This document shows positions 46,765-54,863 of a stretch of 64,000 nt of DNA, one piece after another. Source of the DNA: Xanthomonas theicola (GTDB taxonomy: Bacteria > Pseudomonadota > Gammaproteobacteria > Xanthomonadales > Xanthomonadaceae); NCBI RefSeq assembly GCF_014236795.1, contig NZ_CP049017.1, forward strand, positions 1,156,001-1,220,000. The letters are read 5' to 3'. The notes below the pieces were generated by a model that did no database searches, had not been told where the DNA came from, and was given only the letters and a program-made list of their open reading frames with translations. The position numbers were made by a program, and so were the translations under genes. Every line of letters starts with the position of its first letter. The first letter of the stretch is position 1.

Positions 46765-47625
46765 GTGATCGAACGTTGCCGCCATGCGTTTCCGATCCGG
46801 CTGATATGCCGTTGCCTGCGGGTGTCGGCCAGTGGTTATTACGGTTGGAGCCGGCGCTTGCCGAGTGCCCGCCAGCGCGAGAACGAGCGCCTATCATGCC
46901 GCATCCGTGAACTGCACGAGGATAGCCGGTGCACGCTAGGTGCTGGTCGAATGCACGAAGACCTGGCCGATGAAGGCCAGCGGGTCGGCTTGAACCGTGT
47001 GGCTCGGTTGATGGCCGTTGATGGCTTGCAAGGTTGGCCCCGCCCGAAGCGTCGGGGGATGCGAGCCCGGCCGGCACTCACTCCGCCGGGCGTGCGCAAC
47101 CGGCTGGAACGGGACTTCACCGCTCTGGAGCCGGATAGCAAATGGGTCACCGACATCACCGAGATCAAGACCGGGGAAGGCAAGCTCTATCTATGCGTTG
47201 TCTTGGACCTGTTCGACCATCGGGTGGTGGGCTGGTCCATGCATCATCGGCAAGATCGGCAGATGGTGATCCGGGCCGTGCAGACGGCTGTATGGCAGCG
47301 ACAGGGCGACGAACCGGTGATCTTGCATTCGGATAGAGGCAGTCAGTTTCGAAGCGGTGACTATCAGACGTATTTGCTGACCAACACCCTGGTGTGCTCG
47401 ATGAGCGCCGTGGGTCACTGCGCAGACAACGCCGCATGCGAGGGCTTCTTTGGCCTGCTCAAGCGCGAACGGATCTACCGCATGACCTATCCGACACTCG
47501 ATGCGGCAAGAGCCGATGTGTTCCAATACATCGAGCGGCGCCACAACCCAAGGATGCGGCGAAGGATTGACAGAGAGGATTTGAAGTTTTCCACCCTTTC
47601 ACAACCGGCCGTGATTTCGGGGTAG
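46765..47625 (+). CDS. IS3-family transposase OrfB
   Basis: OrfB of about 286 residues has an HTH_21 segment ([20 protein letters not shown]) and a rve domain with the acidic triad in [28 protein letters not shown] and [18 protein letters not shown]. It ends PAVISG at the IS border. The gene probably functions as an OrfAB frameshift product. It is intact, so this copy may be active. Confidence 0.87.
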   Translation: MIERCRHAFPIRLICRCLRVSASGYYGWSRRLPSARQRENERLSCRIRELHEDSRCTLGAGRMHEDLADEGQRVGLNRVARLMAVDGLQGWPRPKRRGMRARPALTPPGVRNRLERDFTALEPDSKWVTDITEIKTGEGKLYLCVVLDLFDHRVVGWSMHHRQDRQMVIRAVQTAVWQRQGDEPVILHSDRGSQFRSGDYQTYLLTNTLVCSMSAVGHCADNAACEGFFGLLKRERIYRMTYPTLDAARADVFQYIERRHNPRMRRRIDREDLKFSTLSQPAVISG

Positions 47626-47630
47626 AACCC

Positions 47631-47779
47631 GATCCACGGTCCGTGGCTTGGTACGCTTGCGCGCCTGCTCCAGAATGGGGCGGATCTGCTCGAACCGCTC
47701 CCGGCTCATGTCACTCGGATACGTCTTTGTGCGCATCCGCAGAGTTTGCACTACCCGGGAAAGATTGTGAACAGGTTCT
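47631..47779 (-). pseudogene. IS5-family element, 5' fragment
   Basis: The 149-bp piece is the left end and first 37 codons (RTKTYPSDMSRERFEQIRPI) of the same IS5-family element as at 44440-45288, in the opposite orientation. It is cut by the IS3 element after RKRTKPRTVD and ends GAACAGGTTC, eight bases from the tRNA-Pro 3' end. Confidence 0.85.
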
Positions 47780-47785
47780 AACAAG

Positions 47786-47863
<78 letters not shown>

Positions 47864-47922
47864 AGGAGCCGCACATGATACGGGGGGCGCCCGCATTCGG
47901 CAAGATCCTTTGCGGAAAGATT

Positions 47923-48033
47923 TCAGTCGGCGGCGTCCTTGGCGGTGCCCTCGCGCGCCTCGAACCACATGCCGTTGAGGATGGCGGCGGTGGAGGCCAG
48001 GCCGACACCGAGAATCCAGGCGAAATACCAAAT
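47923..48033 (-). CDS. cydX: cytochrome bd small subunit CydX, AUU start
   Basis: A 36-residue single-helix protein, WYFAWILGVGLASTAAILNG followed by a short charged tail, matches CydX/YbgT, the small subunit that stabilises haem in cytochrome bd oxidase. The codon in the start position is ATT (48033-48031), eight bases after AGGAG. No ATG, GTG or TTG in frame can replace it without losing the conserved WYFAWILG. Either this is a rare AUU start, as in infC, or ATG has mutated. It lies 37 bp after cydB and is the last gene of the cyd operon. Confidence 0.8.
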   Translation of the reverse strand: MWYFAWILGVGLASTAAILNGMWFEAREGTAKDAAD

Positions 48034-48070
48034 ACTGCGATCTCCTATGCGATCGGGGTGAACGCGCTCA

Positions 48071-49219
48071 CTACGCGCTGGGGTTGTCGTCCATCGAGGC
48101 GACGGTGACCTTGCCCTTCAGCACCCGGTACACCCAGATGGTGTAGGCGAGGACGATCGGCAGGAACACCACAGTGGCCAGCAGCATGATCCACAGGGTC
48201 AGGCGGCTGCTGGAGGCGTCCCACACGGTCAGGCTGGAGCCGGGCTGGCTGGAGGAGGGCAGCAGGAACGGGAAGAGCGCCAGGCCCACGGTGAGGATGA
48301 TGCCGGCGATCGCCGTGCCCGAGGCGATGAACGCCAGGCCGCCGCGCCGCCTGCGCAGCAGCGCCGCGCTCAGCAGCAGGCCGAGCAGGCCAGCCACCGG
48401 CGCCAGCGCGGTCGGCGGCATCGCTTGGTAGTTGTGCATCCAGCCGCCGACCTCGCCGAGCACCGCGGTCTTCAGCAGCGGGTTGGTGGCGCCGTCGGTG
48501 ACCGTCTGCGAGCTCACCGCGTAGCCGGGCAGACCCATCGCCACCCAGATCCCGCCGATGGCGAACAGCGCGCAGGCCAGTAGTGCCGCCACGCTGCCGT
48601 ACCGAGCGGCGCGCTCGGCCACCGGGCCGTCGGTCTTCAGCACCAGCATCGCCGCGCCGCGCGCCACCAGCATGCTCACGCTGAGCAGGCCGGCGAGCAG
48701 CGCGAACGGCATCAGCAGGCCGAAGAAGGCGCCGGTGTAGAACACCCGCAGCGTGTCGTCGAAGTGGAACGGCAGCCCCAGCATCACGTTGCCCACCGCC
48801 ACGCCCATGATCGGCGCCGGGATGAAGCCGCCGAGGAACAGCGCCCAGTCCCAGCCGTTGCGCCAGCGCTGGCTGGGCAGCTTGCCGCGGAACTTGAATC
48901 CGACCGGGCGCAGGATCAGCGCGAACAGGATCACGAACATGGCCAGGTAGAAGCCGGAGAAGCTGACCGCGTACAGCGGCGGGAAGGCGGCGAAGATCGC
49001 ACCGCCGCCGAGGATCAGCCAGACCTGGTTGCCTTCCCAGACCGGGCCGATGGTGTTGACCACCAGCCGCCGTTCGGTGTTGGTCCTGGCCACGAACGGC
49101 AGCAGCGCGCCCACGCCCAGGTCGAAACCGTCCATGACCGCGAAGCCGATCAGCAGGATGCCGGGCAGCAGCCACCAGATCACGCGCAGCGTGGCGTAGT
49201 CCAATGCAATGAAGTCCAT
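48071..49219 (-). CDS. cydB: cytochrome bd ubiquinol oxidase subunit II
   Basis: The 382-residue CydB begins with the family opening ([37 protein letters not shown]) and has about nine membrane helices, including [20 protein letters not shown] and the C-terminal [20 protein letters not shown]. It partners CydA in the high-affinity quinol oxidase used at low oxygen. The ATG at 49219 has AGGAG seven bases upstream; the ATG two codons earlier is too close to it. The reading frame is intact, but its partner cydA is broken. Confidence 0.95.
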   Translation of the reverse strand: MDFIALDYATLRVIWWLLPGILLIGFAVMDGFDLGVGALLPFVARTNTERRLVVNTIGPVWEGNQVWLILGGGAIFAAFPPLYAVSFSGFYLAMFVILFALILRPVGFKFRGKLPSQRWRNGWDWALFLGGFIPAPIMGVAVGNVMLGLPFHFDDTLRVFYTGAFFGLLMPFALLAGLLSVSMLVARGAAMLVLKTDGPVAERAARYGSVAALLACALFAIGGIWVAMGLPGYAVSSQTVTDGATNPLLKTAVLGEVGGWMHNYQAMPPTALAPVAGLLGLLLSAALLRRRRGGLAFIASGTAIAGIILTVGLALFPFLLPSSSQPGSSLTVWDASSSRLTLWIMLLATVVFLPIVLAYTIWVYRVLKGKVTVASMDDNPSA

Positions 49220-49238
49220 CGTCATTCTCCTGCCGGGA

Positions 49239-50827
49239 TCAGCGTTGGCCGGCCGCCGCGGTGGCGGCAAGGGGCGCGGCGGGGCGGGGGGTCGGCTGCA
49301 GCAGGGCGGGCGGATCGTCCGGGCCCTTGCCGATTGCGTTGAGCAGCAGCTTGATCTCGACGATCAGCAGTGTGGTGTAGATCGCCACGAAGCCGGCCAG
49401 GGTGATCAGGATGTCGTGCAGGGCCAGGCCGGAGGCGGCGTAGAAGGTCGGCAGCACGCCTTCCACCGCCCACGGCTGGCGGCCGTACTCGGCGACGAAC
49501 CAGCCGCATTCGATCGCGATCCACGGCGCCGGCAGGGTCCACAGCGCCAGCGTCAGGAACCCGCGCTTGTCCTCGAATTTGTGCTTGCACGAAAACCACA
49601 TCGCCGCGACGAAGAAGGCGATCAGGTAGAAGCCCAGGCCGGCCATGATCCGGAACGTTCAGAACAGCGGCGGCACGCGCGGCACGGTGTCCAGCGCGGC
49701 CTTGCAGATCTCCTGCGGCGTGGCGTTGAGGATGTCGTCGCGGTAGCGCTTGAGCAGCAGGCCGTGGCCCAGGTCCTGCCAATGGCGGTCGAACACCGCG
49801 CGCGCCTGCGCATCATTGCGGTTGGCCTTGAGCCGTTCCAGCGCGCCGTAGGCGATCTGTCCGCCGCGGATGCGATGCTCGGCGCGCTTGACCAGTTGCA
49901 GAATGCCGGACACCGGCGTGTTCAGCGAGCGCGTGGCGACCAGGCCCATCAGGTACGGCACCTTGATCGGGTAGTCGTTCCTGCCGGTGGTCTGGTCGGG
50001 GATGCCGAAGGCGGTGAAGTCGGCCGGGGCCTGCTCGGTCTCCCACATCGCCTCGATCGCGGCCAGCTTCATCTTCTGGTGTTCGTTGGCGGCGTAGCCG
50101 CTCTCGTCGCCGAGCACCACCACCGACAGCGAGGAGGCCAGGCCGAACGCGGCGGCCACCGCGAACGAGCGCCGCGCGACGTCGCGGTGTTTGCCGCGCA
50201 GCAGGAACAGCGCGCTGATCGACATCACGAACACCGCGCCGGTCACGTAGCCGGCGCTGACCGTGTGCGCGAACTTGGCCTGCGCCACCGGGTTGAACAC
50301 CACCGCCATGAGTCGACCACTTCCATGCGCATGGTGTCCGGGTTGAACACCGCGCCGGTCGGGTTCTGCATCCAGCCGTTGGCGATCAGGATCCACACCG
50401 CCGACAGGTTGGTGCCCAGCGCCATCAGCCAGGTCACCATCAGGTGCTTGACCGGCGAGAGTTTGTTCCAGCCGAAGAAGAACAGGCCGATGAAGGTCGC
50501 CTCCAGGAAGAACGCCATCAGCCCCTCGATCGCCAGCGGCGCGCCGAAGATGTCGCCGACGTAGTGGCTGTAGTAGGACCAGTTCATGCCGAACTGGAAT
50601 TCCATCACGATGCCGGTGGCCGCGCCCATCGCGAAGTTGATGCCGAACAGCACGCCCCAGAACAGCGCCATGCGCCGCCAGACCTCCTTGCGGGTCATGA
50701 CGTACACGCTCTCCATGATCGCGATCATGAAGGACAGGCCGAGGGTGAGTGGGACGAACAGGAAGTGGTACATGGCGGTCATGGCGAATTGCAGCCGCGA
50801 CAGCTCTATGACCGTGGTGTCGATCAT
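49239..50827 (-). pseudogene. cydA: cytochrome bd ubiquinol oxidase subunit I, frameshift plus nonsense
   Basis: Three pieces form one CydA. Residues 1-190 run from [21 protein letters not shown] to MRMEVVD, where one T is missing (TTCATGG reads TCATGG, about 50311). The downstream frame resumes [13 protein letters not shown] and reaches VPPLF, where TGG appears as TGA (49659-49661). The rest (TFRIMAGLGFYLIAFFVAAM to the end) follows in frame. With the base restored the gene has 530 codons, normal for CydA. His19-type haem ligand and Q-loop regions are otherwise preserved. Two independent lesions in one gene suggest recent decay or sequence error; cydB, cydD and cydC remain open. Confidence 0.88.
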
Positions 50828-50916
50828 GGCTGTGCCGCCTTGTGGAAAATGTGCATCTGGGGGGCCGGGTGGCGGTAGGTTGAGCGCGATCTTCCGCTTC
50901 CGCCGCGCGTTCGGCC

Positions 50917-50930
50917 TTGATCCAGATCAA
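50917..50930. promoter_or_regulatory. FNR/Anr-type box between cydA and cydD
   Basis: The palindrome TTGAT-CCAG-ATCAA is an exact match to the FNR/Anr consensus. It lies 90 bp upstream of cydA and about 100 bp upstream of cydD, so it could control both divergent operons under low oxygen. Xanthomonas Clp prefers a TGTGA-type site, which this is not. Confidence 0.75.
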
Positions 50931-51029
50931 TGACTACGCCGGCCGGCGCCTGCATCGTGGCGGCGCCCGGCGGCTGCGACTCGGGATGCCGCCTTACAAT
51001 GGCGACCCGTTCGTCGCGCCGAGCCCATT

Positions 51030-52904
51030 TTGACCGATCCTGCCGAGCCGTCCGCCTCGCCTGCCGAGTCGCCGCAACTGCGGCGGCACCGCGTGCGCTG
51101 GCTGGCGTCGCTGGCCGCGGCGGTGCGTGGCCGCCAGCGCGTGGCGGCGGTGGCGATCAGCCTGTCCGGCGCGCTGCTGATCGTGCAGTCCGGCGCGATC
51201 GCCTGGTTGCTGCAGGCGCTGTTGGTGGAGCGCCGCGACCTGCAACAGGCGCTGCCCGCCTTCGCGCTCCTGGCGCTGATGCTGGCGCTGCGCGCGCTGC
51301 TAGGCGCCTGCGCGCAGCGCGCCGCCGGCGAGGTGGCCGACGCAGCGAAGCTGGAGCTGCGCCGCCGCGTTTACCGGCGCCTGCTGCAGCGCGGCCCGCT
51401 GTGGCTGCGCGGGCAGCGCAACGGCGAGTTGGGCGAACTGCTGCTGGCGCACGGCGATGCGTTGGACGGCTACTACGCCGGCTACCAGCCGGCGCGGCTG
51501 GAAGTGAGCGTGGTGCCGTTGCTGATCGTGCTGGCGGTGGGCTGGAGCGACTGGGTGGTGGGCCTGCTGCTGCTGTGCACCGCGCCGCTGGTGCCGATCT
51601 TCATGATGCTGGTGGGGTGGGGCGCGGAAGCGGCCGGGCGCCGCCAGTTGCGCGAACTGGCGCGGATGGGCGGGCAGTTCGCCGACCGGCTCAAGGGCCT
51701 GGGGCTGCTGCGCCTGTACGGCCGCGGCGAGGACGAACTGCGCGGCATCGCCGCCGCCGCCGAGGGCGTGCGCCAACGCACCTTGAAAGTGCTGCGCATC
51801 GCCTTCCTGTCCTCGACCGTGCTCGAGTTCTTCGCCTCGGTCAGCGTGGCGATCGTGGCCATGTACCTGGGCCTGAGCTACCTGGGCATGCTCGCGCTGC
51901 ACGCCGCGGCGCCGAGCCTGGGCGTGGGCGTGTTCTGCCTGCTGCTGGCGCCGGAGTTCTACGCGCCGCTGCGGCGTCTGGCCGCGCACTACCACGACCG
52001 CGCCAACGCGCTGGCGGCGGCGGCCGAGGTGGAGCGCCTGCTCGGCGAGTTGCCGGATGCGGCGGCATCGGCGCCGCTGCCTGGGTCGTCGCTCGCTGCG
52101 GCGGCGCCGTCTGCGACGTTGGAGCCGGTGTTGCCTGCGATGCCTGCTTCTGCGATGCCAGCAGAGCCTAATGTGCCCACAGTGCCTGGAGTACTTTCAG
52201 CAACGCCCGCAGTACCTGCGGTGCCCATGGCAATGGCGATGCCAGCGGCTCCCGTGCAGACGCTGCTGCGCGCCGAGGGCCTGACGCTGCGGCCGCAAGG
52301 CGCGCGCTGCGCTGCGCTGCGCGATCTGTCCTTCAGCCTGCAGCCTGGCCAGCGCCTGGCCCTGGTCGGGCCCAGCGGCAGCGGCAAGAGCACCTTGCTC
52401 GAAGCGCTGGCGGGCTGGCTGCCGCCGCATGCCGGCCGCCTGCAACTGCGGCCCGGCCTGCGTGTCGGCTACGCCGGGCAGCGCCCGTACCTGTTCCACG
52501 GCAGCATCGCCGACAACTTGCGCCTGGCCGATCCACAGGCCAGCGCCGCGCAGCTGCACGCCGCGGCCGAGGCGGCGCAGGTCCTGCGCTTCGCCGCGCG
52601 GCTGCCGCTGGGCCTGGACACGCTCATCGGCGAACGCGGCTTCGGCCTGTCCGGCGGAGAGGCGCGGCGCATCGGCCTGGCGCGGTTGCTGCTGCGCGAT
52701 CCGCAACTGCTGCTGCTCGACGAACCCACCGCGTTCCTCGATCCGGACACCGAGGCGGAACTGCTGCGCACGTTGGCCGCCTTCAGCCAGGGCCGCAGCG
52801 TGATCGTCGCCACCCACAGCGAGGCGGCGATGCGCTGGGCCGGCCGCGTGCTGCGGCTGCCCGCGCGCAGCGCGGCGGACGCCGCGACCGGAGCCGCGCC
52901 GTGA
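51030..52904 (+). CDS. cydD: ABC transporter CydD (cysteine/glutathione exporter subunit)
   Basis: The 624-residue protein is one half of the heterodimeric ABC exporter needed to assemble cytochrome bd. The transmembrane domain spans about residues 28-330. The nucleotide-binding domain has the Walker A LVGPSGSGKST, the signature LSGGEARRIGLARLLL and the Walker B LLLLDEPTAF. Between them, residues about 344-405 form an unusual Ala/Pro/Met-rich linker (e.g. AMPAEPNVPTVPGVL). The apparent start is TTG at 51030; I see no strong ribosome site. cydC begins inside its stop codon (GTGA). Confidence 0.9.
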   Translation: MTDPAEPSASPAESPQLRRHRVRWLASLAAAVRGRQRVAAVAISLSGALLIVQSGAIAWLLQALLVERRDLQQALPAFALLALMLALRALLGACAQRAAGEVADAAKLELRRRVYRRLLQRGPLWLRGQRNGELGELLLAHGDALDGYYAGYQPARLEVSVVPLLIVLAVGWSDWVVGLLLLCTAPLVPIFMMLVGWGAEAAGRRQLRELARMGGQFADRLKGLGLLRLYGRGEDELRGIAAAAEGVRQRTLKVLRIAFLSSTVLEFFASVSVAIVAMYLGLSYLGMLALHAAAPSLGVGVFCLLLAPEFYAPLRRLAAHYHDRANALAAAAEVERLLGELPDAAASAPLPGSSLAAAAPSATLEPVLPAMPASAMPAEPNVPTVPGVLSATPAVPAVPMAMAMPAAPVQTLLRAEGLTLRPQGARCAALRDLSFSLQPGQRLALVGPSGSGKSTLLEALAGWLPPHAGRLQLRPGLRVGYAGQRPYLFHGSIADNLRLADPQASAAQLHAAAEAAQVLRFAARLPLGLDTLIGERGFGLSGGEARRIGLARLLLRDPQLLLLDEPTAFLDPDTEAELLRTLAAFSQGRSVIVATHSEAAMRWAGRVLRLPARSAADAATGAAP

Positions 52905-54595
52905 GCGGGCCGGCGCGCGACGGTCTGCGCAGCGTGTTCGCCCGCCACTCCGGCCGCCTGCTGCTGACCGCGCTGTTGCTGTTGTGCACGATGCTGGCCG
53001 GGGCCGGCCTGCTCGGCCTGTCCGGCGGCTTCCTGACCGCCGCGGCGCTGGCCGGTGCGGCCGGCATGGGCAGCGGCTTCAACTTCTTCTCGCCCTCGGC
53101 CGGCATCCGCGCGCTGACCTTCGCGCGCATCGCTTCGCGCTACGGCGAGAAGCTGGTCGGCCACGACGCCACCTTGCGCATCGCCCGCGACCTGCGCGTG
53201 TGGTTCTTCCGCCGCGCGCTGCCGCTGGCGCCGGCCAGGCTCGGCGCCAGCCGCACCGGCGAACTGCTGGCGCGCTTGATGTCCGACATCGGCGAGGTCG
53301 ACGGCCTGGTGGTGCGCGCATTGGCGCCGTTGGCGGCCTTGCTCGGCATCGGCGTGGCCGGCGTGGCCGCGGCGGCCGCGATCTACCGGCCGGCGGCGCT
53401 GCTGCTGGCGGCGCTGGCGCTGGCGATCGGCGGCGGCGTGCCGTGGGTGGTCGTGCGCGGCGGCCGTGCCCGCGAGCGGCACCGCGCGCAGCAGCGCGAG
53501 ACGCTGCGCACGCTGGCCTACGAAGGCCTGGAAGGGGCCGCCGACCTGGCCGCACTGGACGCGCAGGCCGACTGGATCGCGCGCGTGGACGCCAGCGCGC
53601 AGGACTTGCGCGCGCAGGATCGCCGACAGCGACAGCGCTTGATCGGCGGCAATGCGCTGCACGCGTTGTGCGCCGCGCTCGGGCTGCTGGCGATGCTGTG
53701 GCTGGCGCTGGGCGCGGCGCGTGCCGAACTGATCGGCGCCGAACAGGCGGCCGGGCTGCTGTTCCTGACCGTGGCCCTGCTCGAGGTCTGGGCCGGCGCC
53801 GGCCTGGCCTGGCAGGCGCTGCAGTCCGGCGGCGTCGCCGCGCAGCGGCTGCAGGCCATTGCCGGGCAGCACCCGCCGGTCGCCGACCCCGCGCAACCGC
53901 AACCGGTACCCGCCGCCGGCGAGGTGCGCTTCGACGGCGTGGTCTTCGCCTGGCCCGGCGAGACCCGGCATGTGCTCGACGGCATCCACCTGCGCATCGC
54001 GCCGGGCGAGCGCGTGGCCATCTGCGGCGACAGCGGCAGCGGCAAGACCACCTTGTCGGCGCTGCTGCTGCGGCTGTGGGATCCGCAGCAGGGCAGCGTC
54101 CGTTACGCCGGCGCGGACCTGCGCGACCTGGCCCAGGCGCAATGGCACCAACGCATCGCCTGGCTGCCGCAGGGCGCGCCGGTGTTCGCCGGCAGCGTGC
54201 GCGACAACCTGCGCCTGGGCGCGGCCGACGCCGACGACGCCACCTTGCAGCGCGCGCTGGCCGACGTACGCCTGGACGCATGGCTGCACGAGGTCGGCGG
54301 CCTGGACGCATGGCTGGGCGAGAACGGTGCGACCATGTCCGCCGGTCAGGCGCGGCGCCTGGCCCTGGCCCGCGCGCTGCTGCGCAACGCGCCGCTGCTG
54401 GTGCTGGACGAGCCCACCGAAGGCCTGGACGTGGATACCGCGCAGGCCTTGCTGCGCGACCTGACCCAGGCGCTGGGCCAGCGCAGCCTGCTGCTGATCA
54501 GCCACGACACTGTGCCCGATGGTGTCGTGCATGCGCATTACGAGATGAGCAATGGACGGCTGCTGTGCCGTCTCGGCAAGGCCAGTGTCCACTGA
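52901..54595 (+). CDS. cydC: ABC transporter CydC (cysteine/glutathione exporter subunit)
   Basis: The 564-residue partner of CydD has membrane helices over about 20-320 (LLLTALLLLCTMLAGAGLLG and others). Its NBD has the Walker A ICGDSGSGKTTLSALLLRLW, the signature MSAGQARRLALARALL and the Walker B LLVLDEPTEGLD. It starts with GTG overlapping the cydD stop by four bases. In E. coli CydDC exports glutathione and cysteine to the periplasm, which is required for bd oxidase assembly and periplasmic redox balance. Here it stays open although cydA is broken, which fits a role beyond cytochrome bd. Confidence 0.93.
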   Translation: MSGPARDGLRSVFARHSGRLLLTALLLLCTMLAGAGLLGLSGGFLTAAALAGAAGMGSGFNFFSPSAGIRALTFARIASRYGEKLVGHDATLRIARDLRVWFFRRALPLAPARLGASRTGELLARLMSDIGEVDGLVVRALAPLAALLGIGVAGVAAAAAIYRPAALLLAALALAIGGGVPWVVVRGGRARERHRAQQRETLRTLAYEGLEGAADLAALDAQADWIARVDASAQDLRAQDRRQRQRLIGGNALHALCAALGLLAMLWLALGAARAELIGAEQAAGLLFLTVALLEVWAGAGLAWQALQSGGVAAQRLQAIAGQHPPVADPAQPQPVPAAGEVRFDGVVFAWPGETRHVLDGIHLRIAPGERVAICGDSGSGKTTLSALLLRLWDPQQGSVRYAGADLRDLAQAQWHQRIAWLPQGAPVFAGSVRDNLRLGAADADDATLQRALADVRLDAWLHEVGGLDAWLGENGATMSAGQARRLALARALLRNAPLLVLDEPTEGLDVDTAQALLRDLTQALGQRSLLLISHDTVPDGVVHAHYEMSNGRLLCRLGKASVH

Positions 54596-54863
54596 TGTCT
54601 TCGATTTCCATGGGGCGGTCGGATGGTAATGTTAGGCCGGGCAGAGTCCCAGCTGCGCGCGCTGCCATAGAGAGAATGATGGCGGAGCGTGACCAGGTTC
54701 TCGAATGGACGCACGACGTGATACTGCCACCTGTGGATGAGACCGGATCGTCCTAGAATCCATCGACGGTCGGCTGTTCGGAAACGGCTATAGCAACAGG
54801 TTGTCCGCATGATCCGGATTGTCGGCGACAGTGGGTTGCCCATCGAAAAAAGGAGTTTCACGT

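Larger units (their letters stand above)
46407..47630 (+). mobile_element. IS3-family insertion sequence, open frames intact
   Basis: An element of about 1.22 kb has matching ends (GGGTTCTACCC at the left; GGGTAGAACCC at the right) and intact orfA and orfB. No flanking duplication is visible: the left flank is the spacer after the 45745 gene and the right flank is a cut IS5-family copy, so one end has been rearranged. Confidence 0.82.
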
